Assembly: GCA_023634235.1 (NCBI GenBank)
Contig: JAMKCF010000001.1
Location: forward strand, 34,152,772 to 34,216,771
DNA from: Pisaster brevispinus
Lineage: Eukaryota; Echinodermata; Asteroidea; Forcipulatida; Asteriidae
Reading direction: 5' to 3'
Length of the DNA stretch: 64,000 nt
Of the stretch, positions 56,101-64,000 are shown piece by piece. Both the position numbers and the translations under genes were made by a program. The stretch's first letter is position 1, and every line of letters begins with the position of its first letter. The notes under the pieces were generated by a model, which worked only from the letters and a program-made list of their open reading frames with translations, made no database searches and had not been told where the DNA came from.

Positions 56101-58757
56101 AAGGGGGAACCTCTTCCAAATTCCATGCAAGAGTTAATTAAGTTCCAAGTGATGTTACGATAATATTAAGTGGGGAAAATAGAATTAGCTGTGTTGCAAA
56201 CTGCTTACTAACCAAAAGGACCTACAGTATGGTGTAATCGCAATTTTCTTTTGTTTAATGGCCTGACGTTTCGACCCTAGCAGGGTCTATCTTGAAGGCT
56301 AAAATCCAGAAAGACTCAGCTAGGGTCGAAACGTCAGACCATTAACTATTTTTACGATAGTATCTAGTTAGGCCTATTAACACGAGTAACAATCTTCACT
56401 GATGGTTGAAGTTTAATTCAAAGTAGGCCTACATTACAACATGTCATTGTAGTATGAACATATTACTGACAGAATATGTACTTGTGTCAAGTCACATTGT
56501 TTGGTTCGAAGAACTTAGACAAGATGATTATAATTAAATTTATCATATAATCGAGGTAGCATTTATACGGCCATGATTCAGCTGAGGGCTTCACACGCTG
56601 CGCTTCAGCCACCAGAAGAAACCCTACTGATTACTGACCACACTCATTGAGTATAAATTAAATGATGTTGTAAATTCAGCACAGTATTATCTAACGTAGC
56701 CTTGGGTGGTGCGAATTCTACTATACATAAACATGTACATGTAATGTACATGTACCCTTCTTAGACGTATGTACTGTACATGTACATGTGTACCTTGCAC
56801 CGCACAACTGACTTTAAAACGCCAACAAGCGTAATTTGCATATTGACAACGTAACCACGTGTTCGTCTGGTTTCCACATGGTAAATGGTTCACTTGGTTT
56901 AGGCCCACGTAGTGTGAGAAAACTAGGAGATAGTAATTTAAAAAATTTAAATAATAATACAAATAATAACAATAACAGCTTTTAAATAATTCCTTAAAAC
57001 ATCGTTGCAAACAATCGAGAGTAGCATTTACAGTTATATCAAATAAAGTTTTGTTTTATATGTTTCATTTAAACAACTTCGTCTTGCAGGTCAAAACTGC
57101 GTCCTTGCCTCGGCGTAGACACACAACACATCTGACTGGCTGATGTAAAAACACGGCATGTAACTCTTCACAATAAATGCTTCCAGAAAAACACCGTAAA
57201 TGCAATTCATACAGTCTTTTTGCCCCCCCCCCCCGGCACTCACATTAAAGTTGTCCTTATAAAAAAATATCAACCATATATAACGTGCGATCCCATTAAC
57301 CAATATAGCAAGTGACACGCTAAATACCTTCCAGTTATCTCTAGTCTGGCTACGGTAATATAAAGGGGCTTGACACCGACGTCATCTCCGCGCACATGTA
57401 CCCCCCCCCCCTCCAGCAAACACTCATTCAACCAAGTTATCGACCCGTTAAATCAAGAACTCTCTTTAATATACCGCTGTTTGACCTTGTTTTATATCCT
57501 CTCTTTTTTATAGCGTTGTGCACGTTATTTTTTATACGCAATGTCACACAGAAGACTTCTTCGTTTGACGAAACGCCCGGAGCTCCTTTTGTTAAAGACC
57601 TCGCTGTCAAAATGGTCTATCATTACATACAGTTTACCTTGGCAATAAAATGGCATGGATGTATGTAAGGACGACAAATAATCAGGCATTTGAGTTCTGC
57701 AAATCTCTTAAACTCGGTAATTTACCAATATCGAAACACATAATCAGTCGTGTATTTGACAGGTTTAGATGAGAAGGGAATACTACGTCATGACGGGTCC
57801 TCCATCCCCAACCCCACCCCACTCTCTCCTCCTCACGTCACTTCACACACTGCCCCGTCGGAACTCTCACATTCTCGCATTCTAACAATTCCAAACAGTA
57901 ACCTAACAAATTCGTGTGATCCTGCGAAACAATTTTAAAGCAACCTTTGGCGCAAGTAAAACATAAACTAAATTTGATTTATTTGTTCCAATCAGCTCCC
58001 AGTGTTCACAATGATTAGTAAGAACATCAGATCAGCGCCAGTTTGTCACTAGTGTAGCTCTCATTGAATAAAATAGAAAGTTGACTAATTACAGTTCTTT
58101 ATGATTGTGCACTAAAAAAAGTTGAGTGCGTCAATAGGATTTGTGCTAAGCCATGATCAGTGAGCCATTACATTCACTGAATGAACCATTGAGCAAGGCA
58201 ATGAACAAACTACATGAGTTGATTTACCAATTTGATTGATTGGTTGATTGATTGATGGCATACTACTCACCTGTTGGTAAGCTACTTGACATGGTGGGTT
58301 GGTCTGTGGCATTCTTCTGCCTCATCTCGGACTGGATACAAAGACCGTTGTCTTCAGGGAAAAGATCACACTCCAGCATGGCTGGCCACGGGAAACAGTT
58401 CTTCAGCATAATCGGCTCACAGTTCTGCCGAACCTTTCTGCAGAGTGACCGGCAGGGGTAAATGGGTCGATCCAGACACACCGGAGAAAACAACGAGCAA
58501 AGAAAGAGCTGCGTATCATTGTCACAGTTTACAATCAGTAGTGGGATCCAACCCTGGGACTGGTCTTTGACTTCAAAGATGGAGTCGTGATCCAACAGGT
58601 TTGGCATTCTCATCTGATTGTAGCCGATGTTTTGACAGAGAGCTAAATCGCTGGGTATATCCACACATGTGGGCTTAGTAATCCTCCCGGATAGATCCAT
58701 AGCGAAGCCGTAAGTCATACCGACAAAACAGGCCAACAACACGGCCTTCTCAATCAT
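28606..58757 (-). CDS. secreted frizzled-related protein, SFRP1/2/5 type (3 exons, 389 aa)
   Basis: Seen: minus-strand exons 58757-58271, 34028-33918 and 29177-28606, with both junctions in phase 1. The protein has a signal peptide (residues 1-19), a Frizzled cysteine-rich domain (about 31-140), a netrin-like (NTR) domain (about 165-298) and an 87-residue charged tail. The block SLFSPVCLDRPIYPC (88-102) is diagnostic of SFRP1/2/5. Start: the upstream in-frame hydrophobic extension has no ATG, so ATG at 58757 is used. Known: sFRPs are secreted and bind Wnt or Frizzled through the CRD, modulating Wnt signalling; vertebrate SFRP1, 2 and 5 also have three coding exons divided CRD / NTR start / NTR core. 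Inference: the single-copy invertebrate SFRP1/2/5 orthologue. Sequons are at N80, N149 and N289. Oddities: an extra CRD cysteine (121), wide spacing of the first two NTR cysteines, and a long basic tail; vertebrate members are about 295-345 residues. Confidence 0.94.
29820..30035 (-). mobile_element. tRNA-derived SINE
   Basis: Minus strand: a tRNA-like head (GTGGTTGAGCGGTTTAGTGC, then B-box GGGTTCGAATCCC at 29968-29980) is followed by a body with gtccttgagcaagatacttagc and gggtaaatgggtacctgtga. The clear head-plus-body order makes this the best-preserved SINE in the window. It shares the gtccttgagcaaga block with 50820-50990. Confidence 0.78.
32095..32325. repeat. imperfect minisatellite, about 50-80 bp unit
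   Basis: The phrases ctccatctagagcttggcaa and caagctatcaacagacta recur three to four times with substitutions between 32095 and 32325, in sFRP intron 2. Confidence 0.8.
33918..34028 (-). CDS. sFRP exon 2: start of the NTR domain
   Basis: A 111-bp exon between a strong acceptor (aatttttcag, AG at 34030-34029) and the donor gtaagt at 33917. It is phase 1 at both ends, matching its neighbours. It encodes residues 163-199, including Cys165, Cys181 and Cys195. The spacing Cys181-X13-Cys195 and the sequence SIVEYFCNADF match AIIEHLCASEF of SFRP1. This exon was found by searching for a minus-strand donor preceded by a Phe codon. A weaker in-frame acceptor (ttgcag) inside it would remove Cys165. Confidence 0.9.
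34491..34523. repeat. (CTTT)n microsatellite
   Basis: Roughly eight CTTT units near the left end of sFRP intron 1. Confidence 0.9.
34765..34810 (+). mobile_element. fragment of 'caagatggctgca' element, copy C
   Basis: Contains gaagagactgaaaccaagat followed by ggccgcacagtgctaatgg, resembling the 3' block of copies A and B. The upstream blocks are not clear. Confidence 0.35.
35845..35905 (+). mobile_element. tRNA-derived SINE fragment
   Basis: Contains ccggaggtcgttggttcaag with a B-box (GGTTCAAGTCC, 35863-35873) followed by tttctttgttcaaccc. Same family as 22680-22805. Confidence 0.6.
37310..37440. mobile_element. foldback element with 'ggcggctacagctac' arms
   Basis: The left arm ttggcggctacagctac (about 37313-37329) is complementary, with one or two mismatches, to gtagctgtaaccgccaa (about 37422-37438). 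Confidence 0.6.
37480..37830. repeat. imperfect tandem repeat ('gactggtattctgt')
   Basis: The motif ctggtattctgt or a near copy occurs five times between about 37509 and 37815 at irregular intervals of roughly 60-110 bp, accompanied by gcttca..ggttacac blocks. Confidence 0.7.
43965..44215. repeat. about 95-bp minisatellite, three units
   Basis: Three copies contain gagccaaaccacaaccaatg and cgcatacgtctctggacac-type blocks, beginning near 43970, 44066 and 44163. The long minus-strand frame across it (43900-44259) is internally repetitive and is judged non-coding. Confidence 0.88.
44410..44500. promoter_or_regulatory. candidate promoter-like cluster in sFRP intron 1
   Basis: Within 90 bp lie an inverted CCAAT box (attgg, 44416-44420), a CpG-dense stretch (gtgcgcagcgcgtacgcgcg, 44429-44448), a YY1-type AAGATGGCGG (44476-44485) and a perfect CRE (TGACGTCA, 44490-44497). 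The CpG density contrasts with the AT-rich surroundings. No exon was found downstream on either strand, so the function is conjectural. Confidence 0.3.
45695..45775 (-). mobile_element. tRNA-like SINE head
   Basis: On the minus strand GGTGGCATAGGTGGCAAGTG is followed by GGTTCGATTCCCGGTGAG, with the B-box near 45703-45713. The head is tRNA-like, but the stems do not close as a functional tRNA. Confidence 0.5.
50820..50990 (+). mobile_element. SINE body fragment
   Basis: Contains gtccttgagcaagacactt at 50841-50859, the block shared with the SINE at 29820-30035, then a degenerate 3' body. The tRNA head is missing or unrecognisable. Confidence 0.5.
52555..52732 (+). repeat. 44-bp tandem repeat, each unit with a CACGTG E-box
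   Basis: Four units of 44-46 bp contain ctaatgtagtcacgtggt or variants. CACGTG palindromes lie at 52577, 52621, 52665 and 52711. The last unit is the most diverged, yet keeps the CACGTG. Confidence 0.92.
56255..56345. mobile_element. foldback element with 27-bp arms
   Basis: The left arm 56255-56281 (ttaatggcctgacgtttcga...) is the reverse complement of the right arm 56319-56345 (gctagggtcgaaacgtcaga...) with one mismatch and a 37-bp spacer. Confidence 0.85.
58271..58757 (-). CDS. sFRP exon 1: signal peptide and Frizzled CRD
   Basis: Encodes residues 1-162 plus the first base of the next codon; the donor is gtgagt at 58270. CRD cysteines are at 31, 41, 78, 87, 94, 102, 106, 113, 130 and 140, the standard ten, plus Cys121 where family members have an aromatic residue (NCFPWP versus GFPWP). 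The order and spacing (CVDIPSDLALC, NLLDH, QGWIPLL, FLCSLFSPVC) match SFRP1/2/5 closely. A TTGA/TGGT microsatellite (58231-58258) sits just inside the intron. Confidence 0.96.
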
Positions 58758-58860
58758 GATGGCGACGGTGAGTTTCAAATGCAAGCCTCTCGTTCTCTCA
58801 GTTCAAATCGGTATGCTATCCCTCTGAAGCGGTAGCAAGGGCTACTAAACCCGGACTGGT

Positions 58861-58869
58861 CTTTTATTC
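58861..58869 (-). promoter_or_regulatory. possible TATA-like box for sFRP
   Basis: GAATAAAAG on the minus strand lies about 105 bases upstream of the sFRP ATG, a fitting distance for a TATA-like element with a short leader. It is a single weak match; it could equally be chance in AT-rich DNA. Confidence 0.25.
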
Positions 58870-60880
58870 ACAGGTAACACACACACAAAACACTCCAGAA
58901 CAAACACCTAGTTATTTACCCGGTCGTGTTCGTGGTGCTAGGTTCGTGTGACAGTACTTTACCATAGGCACCGTGTTCATACACGAGCTAAAAATCGGTC
59001 ACTCAGTCAATATTATAAATGAATCATTTGATCAATGTATGTCACTTCGTCACAGACACTCTACACAGTTTGTCCAACAATCCAAGTAATATACTAGACG
59101 ATCTAGATCAACGACTCCGTATAAAATTGAAAATTCTACAGCAGCAGTGTGTGTTACAGTACAAACCAGCGTCTGTAGTACAGTGCAGCAAACGACGGCC
59201 ACAGTTCCCAGTGACTCAACTGCCTTGCAAGTTGTCTACTGTTGAAACCTGAATATAAAGTCGTGTTTTAATACCAGACGAAGCTTGTTTTTCCACTCAC
59301 AGTCTGCTCAATAACACCGCGGGAGGGCGTATGGAGGGGACATCGTGGAACATTGTCTGACAACACCAAGTAAAAAGACACTATAAGATTTGCCAACCCA
59401 CATTATTTGCTAATGATGTATTATTTATACCAGTCAGATCGTGGTGGAGTAGACGCTCCATTTAAAAAAAGGGGGGAGGGGGTCGATCATCTGTTCCGCT
59501 GTTGCACGTCTATTATTTATTCAAATGTCTTTCAACGTCACAAACTTTCAACTCATATATTATGAACACTAAAAGTGGGTTTTAAATTTCTTTACAAATT
59601 TGTTAAAATCCTCGTCTTTCAACATTCTCAATAGTTTCACCGTTCAAAATGTAAACCCTTCTTTGAATGGTACGGTCTAAAATCAGAACTTTTGAGAGCA
59701 AGGCCTCACTTGTCAATCAATTATGGTGCCCGCCTCTTTGTGAATGTACTCCCATTGTAGCGGAACCAGTCTCGTGTAAAGCTGAATGCTTCAATACCAG
59801 AGCTAATTTTTTATCTCCAGAGCGATTTACAGAGTGAAAGCTACTGCGTTATTCAATTCTCTATAGTTGTTCTCACATCGTTTGATTGTCTGTTACGATC
59901 CTGATGATCTAACTTGATCGATAACTGTGCTGTAAGGCGGACTTTGGTTAATCAGTTTAGTTCTCTTTCTTTTACAAGAGCCAGCGCTTCCGTAATGCCG
60001 TTTTGGGTTGATTTATTGATAGGGTTTAATTGGGAATAACAAACGTTGAACTTTCTAAACTATATAAAAAGTGCAGAGACATTGTTTGCACAATTGTCCA
60101 TTCGGTTAATTGCCGTGGAACTAATAAATTAATATACGATCTGTTTGGTGTTAACTCATAATGAGAACATTGTATATTCTGCACCACTCGCTTTAGTGTA
60201 AAAAAAAAAAAATAAGTAAAAAAAATAAATAAAAAAAAACCCATACATGTACACACAGTCGCCAAAAATCCGTCGACAAAATCTGATAAAGAGAAAAAAT
60301 ATATAAAGACAATCACATTTAGTTTGCGGGGCTTACCCCCTCTACGGTTTCGGAAGCAGTCCCCCATATATAACATCCTGCAATAAGGAAGGGCATTGCC
60401 TCCAAACCTCACTTTCCCATTTTGATAAAGTCAGCATTTTACAGAGGAAGGGAACAACAAATCTGAAAGCAAAAATAACGGAATCTTCTGGCCTTTAGAG
60501 TTGACGTTTTGGTTTACCAAGTTCATGGCTGTCATCAGGGTAATTTGAATTGTCAGATAAGATAATTGGCAACCAATTAAAATAACCGTGTACTAATGAC
60601 TGCTCTTTCCAACTGTAGGGGCAGGGGTTCGGGTGAGGTGTTTGAGTACCCCCTGTTTCCTGGAGTTTTTTCAGATGTGAGTTCACTAACCCTTAAGACA
60701 TAGAACATGGAGTATGGTTTGGCTGAATACCAAACTGTATGACTATGTACAAAATACTCGGATAAAATACAACCAAGGTTTATTATTGGTTTGTATGAGC
60801 TAAAATAATGCTTTAAACTGTTCATGCCTGATGGTACTTCAGTAACCTTACGACCATCCCCTCGCAAAACGAGAATTCAA

Positions 60881-61002
60881 AACAACAACAACAACGACGA
60901 CGATGACGACGAAGACGACCACGACAACAACATCAACAACAACGACGACGACAACAACAACAACATCACCAACGACAGCAGCAGCAGCAACAACTACAAT
61001 AA
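60881..61002. repeat. CAA/CGA/CAG compound triplet tract
   Basis: A run of mixed aac, gac and agc triplets encodes spurious Asn/Asp/Ser (plus) and Val (minus) stretches. No flanking domain supports a coding exon. Confidence 0.9.
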
Positions 61003-62899
61003 CAAAACACTTCCAAGTTCTTCGATTAGGCTTTCCATTCCAAATCACACACCTCTCAAGCCTAATATGGACATGAAAATGTCTAATAAACTTGACAAAT
61101 TGGAGCAAGTTTAGCGCTGCAGTAGGCCAATATCACTAAATGTAAAGTCATCAAAGAGACGAAATTTAAAATAGAATTGAAGGTTCGGCGGTGCAAGACT
61201 TCTCAATACATTACGAAGATGAATGGTGGCAGAAATTGCCCGTGACAGAAAAAGTCTCCGTACATTCCTATTCAGAAACCCTACCTCCATTGAATGAGCG
61301 CCAAGAACGTTCGAATTTCATCGAATCCGAAGCCGAGCATTCAAATCAACCCTATAGCAACCCTCCTTCAGACATTGTAACAAACACCCAACTAATGTTT
61401 GCGACCCAGATTTGATGAGAACAACTCAAGAATAAGATAAATCTCCAGGGAAGAAATCCAAACCGATCGTTTATATAAAACCCCGTTCCCTAAGGATCAC
61501 CGGGTTTGACCGTGCACTGGCCTTTATTTCCTGCCGGTGAATGGGTCGCATTTCTCGGCGGCGTTCGGTGTCGTCAGGTGTGGTGCAATGGACGTGACAG
61601 GGTGCTTGAGTTACAGTGGCTTGCAGTTTGTTAGGGGGGGGGGGGGAGGGGAGTGGATTATAAAGGTTCGACTCTATTGGACTGGAATTGCAGAAAACAA
61701 AATTGAATACATTAAACATCGACGACCAAAGAGGAACGAAGAAAGCACAATTTGCCAACATTTTCATCTGTCCAGCTTCCTTTAAAAAAAATAATAATAA
61801 TAAGGGTCACGATGAAGGCTGTGCTAACATAGAAAAATACAACGTAAATAAAACAGTTAAATGGTTCTTCCTTGAACATGAACAGTAATAATATCCCGAG
61901 GATTAATTAGAACTTGTGTTATCGAGACCGGAGCTCATAGCACCCGAGGGGGACACTTTGGACCCCCAGACGTTTCATCTCGGATCCATGGATGTTTCCT
62001 GACCTGCTCAACATCCCTGGCCTTTCCCTGGCCCTGTTTCGGACCCCTTCCGTTCTGTCTTCAGCAGTCTAGATGTTTGACCTTTTGTTTGTACAAAAAA
62101 CAAAACTGATTGTCACCACTGGCTCGTGTCAAAGCAAACACAGTGGGAGGGCTTGAACCAAACAAATTAGCATAATGAATTGGTCAAACGGGCTTAACAG
62201 GTGTTTGAATGACAGGTGTCAACGACATATTAAAGGAGTATACAGGGAAGGTAAACGCTAAACCTAGCAAAGGAGCCTGTCATTGTGTCCCTGTAAAACA
62301 GTGCATCTTCAAAAAGGAAAAACCGGTGTTTCTGAACCAGCGTTTTTCAAAACACCTCAAGTCAACTGATGATATCGACCAAAATGATAAACACTGCAAA
62401 TCGTTATTTGTTGCTAAACACATCCATTGCACAATTGCTACTAACTATGACTTTGTCCCATCAGCCATAAACCCCCAAAGGTGCGTCGAGTGTTTTCAAA
62501 TACCAAACCTACAAATTCTCAAATTACGTTTACTTGCTTTTACCCGAAGGATTTCTTTTCTTTAAGTTTTGCTGCCATGACAGCGTATTAAATAGTTTTG
62601 GGGCGGACTGGGGTCAACTGATCTCCGGCAAGCCCAATTAGCGTAACAATGTTGATTGCCAAGAAGGTCGAACAATTAAAGAGTAATTTAAGCTTGACCA
62701 GTCACTGTCAATCCAGCATTGATAAGTACCTTAATGAGACCGCAGAGATGGGTGGAGTGGTCACTGACCATCTAAGTAGAGGAAGGTGAGTCCTTATGCT
62801 AGACTACCTCCATGCTTTATGATTTGCTGTCGCATGGGAAGACACAAGCTCAGTACATGGACTGAACATTACTTATCTATTTATTTATTAGTTCTGGTT

Positions 62900-63090
62900 G
62901 TGAAGCCAAAGATTCAAAGCAAAGCACACTTATCACCATAGTAGCCAAGAATCCTATGGAGAGAAGACAAGGAAGGAAGTTTCAGTTTTAGATGTGGGAG
63001 GAAAACCCCAGACATTTATTCCAGGGAAAACCCAAGCAATCTGGTAGGGAGTGAAAACACAATCCACGTAGTGCCCCCTGGCGTTTATCT
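62900..63090. repeat. dispersed repeat ('gaggaaaacccc' family), copy 2
   Basis: Contains gatgtgggaggaaaacccca, ccagggaaaacccaagcaat and ctggtagggagtgaaaac, in the same order as the related blocks at 15055-15270. Confidence 0.6.
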
Positions 63091-64000
63091 GTTTTTGCAT
63101 TAATTAGTGGTTGCTAAATCTGGTCCTTTTCCCAGACTACACCATCACTAACAGTCGTCCGTACAGTTTCTTGATCATTGATATTGGTCAAATGTATTGA
63201 TGTCAATTTTTTTAGCTCCATGATCTTATCTGCCGCCATCCAATGGTGAAAACCCTCACGCCCGGTTTCATTCACATGAGCAATAACCAATCAAGATGGC
63301 TGTCGCGTGATAATTGGGTCATAATAAGGCCATGTACATGTACTCACACGCCTATCGTACCTGTGTTTTCCAACCCCCAAAGATTAGCGGCCTACACTAC
63401 ATGATCCGACCGACCACCAAGGTAAGAAGACCGTCTGCAGACAGTCCTCTGGGCTGGGCTGGATAGGCCTGTACCACCCTTTAAATAGAATGAAGGATGG
63501 CAGGCGCAACTGCACGGAGCAAACTGCAGCCCACAGACTAATAAATAAAGCATCACTGCCACTAATACTCATGGCCCACTGGCCCTGGCACGTTACCGTG
63601 CGATACGCGCCTTTGTCGGTCGGTACTAACCTCTCGACCCACTGCCATTAATATTCACCCGTACTTGTCAGTCGCACTTTTGTTAACTTTCCTTAGCTAT
63701 AGCACGCCAAAAATAACCTCGTCTGAAAGGACATTGTTGCATAGCTGGAATTTGAAAACTGAACAAGTAAAAGTCTACATTTACATCTCTCAACAGCGGT
63801 GACAATGAATGAATTACTACTTCGTATCCGAATTGATGGTTTCGGCTGTGGCTACAACGTTGCAGACAACGGCCATAGTCGTAGTCAGCTTTTAGTATTG
63901 ATTTGGACGCAGTTATCCATGCATTATGACTTCCCTTGTAACCTTACTTTGGTCACGTACAAGTTCATTATTACAAAGAAATAAAAAGATTATTCTTACA

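Larger units (their letters stand above)
34029..58270. other. sFRP intron 1, 24.2 kb
   Basis: A long intron with no convincing nested coding gene on either strand. Visible contents: copy C of the 'caagatggctgca' element, a SINE fragment, an imperfect repeat at 37480-37830, a 95-bp minisatellite at 43965-44215, a promoter-like GC/CRE/YY1 cluster at 44410-44500, tRNA-like remnants at 45700 and 50840, E-box repeats at 52555-52732 and a foldback at 56255-56345. Long first introns of developmental genes often hold enhancers, but none can be assigned from one sequence. Confidence 0.6.
58758..64000. other. upstream flank of sFRP
   Basis: This stretch should contain the sFRP promoter and upstream control DNA. 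It holds low-complexity sequence (a CAA/CGA triplet tract at 60881-61002, A-runs near 60200, a G-run near 61633) and one dispersed repeat near 62900-63090. Open frames of 60-130 codons occur but are low-complexity or lack domain features. No further gene is called. Confidence 0.5.

Noticed and set aside
28258..58757. Enrichment of TCF/LEF sites (ATCAAAG) suggesting Wnt feedback on sFRP
   Set aside because: About eight sites were noticed, close to the roughly six expected by chance at this base composition.
60824..61114. Asn/Asp-rich (plus) and Val-rich (minus) open frames
   Set aside because: Arise from a compound triplet repeat; no start context, splice sites or domain nearby.

Overview
The window is eukaryotic genomic DNA: AT-rich, with compact protein-coding exons joined by GT-AG introns and separated by microsatellites, minisatellites, foldback (MITE-like) elements and tRNA-derived SINE remnants. 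Gene content (a secreted frizzled-related protein of the SFRP1/2/5 type, an SLC46 transporter and a family-7 glycosyltransferase) indicates an animal. The repeats, such as elements beginning 'ggggtcgatttcacaaag' and tRNA-headed SINEs, resemble those of echinoderms, most likely a sea star. That assignment is inference from memory of repeat style; nothing here proves the species.

Five protein-coding genes were rebuilt by joining exons whose splice phases agree. (1) 1674-4022 (+) and (2) 6360-9879 (+) are tandem paralogues encoding four-pass membrane proteins of CD20/MS4A-like layout. Each has four exons, all introns are phase 0, and the first three exons are nearly equal in length (63/20/82 and 59/19/80 codons). 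(3) 13449-17562 (+) is a five-coding-exon, 481-residue SLC46-type MFS transporter. (4) 20530-25299 (+) is an eleven-exon, 407-residue type II membrane glycosyltransferase with a beta-1,4-GalNAc-transferase (GT7/CHGN-type) domain. (5) 58757-28606 (-) is a three-exon sFRP of 389 residues: exon 1 carries the signal peptide and Frizzled CRD, a 111-bp middle exon carries the first NTR cysteines, and exon 3 carries the NTR core plus a long charged tail. Intron 1 is about 24.2 kb.

Layout: 1-9.9 kb tetraspan pair; 9.9-13.4 kb 3' flank, MITE-in-minisatellite and simple repeats; 13.4-17.6 kb SLC46; 17.6-20.5 kb spacer with minisatellites; 20.5-25.3 kb glycosyltransferase; 25.3-28.6 kb convergent spacer; 28.6-58.8 kb sFRP; 58.8-64 kb sFRP upstream flank. 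The four left-hand genes run rightwards and converge on sFRP. The genes do not form an obvious pathway, although Golgi glycosylation and extracellular Wnt antagonism both concern the cell surface.

The most distinctive observations are a minisatellite in the second tetraspan gene that repeats its own 5' splice site in frame, a second minisatellite that ends exactly at a glycosyltransferase 3' splice site, a decayed duplicate of that gene's last exon just after its stop codon, a foldback element inserted in a tandem array that preserves its empty site, and unusual cysteine spacing plus a basic tail in the sFRP. No computation could be run; all domain calls come from reading the translations.
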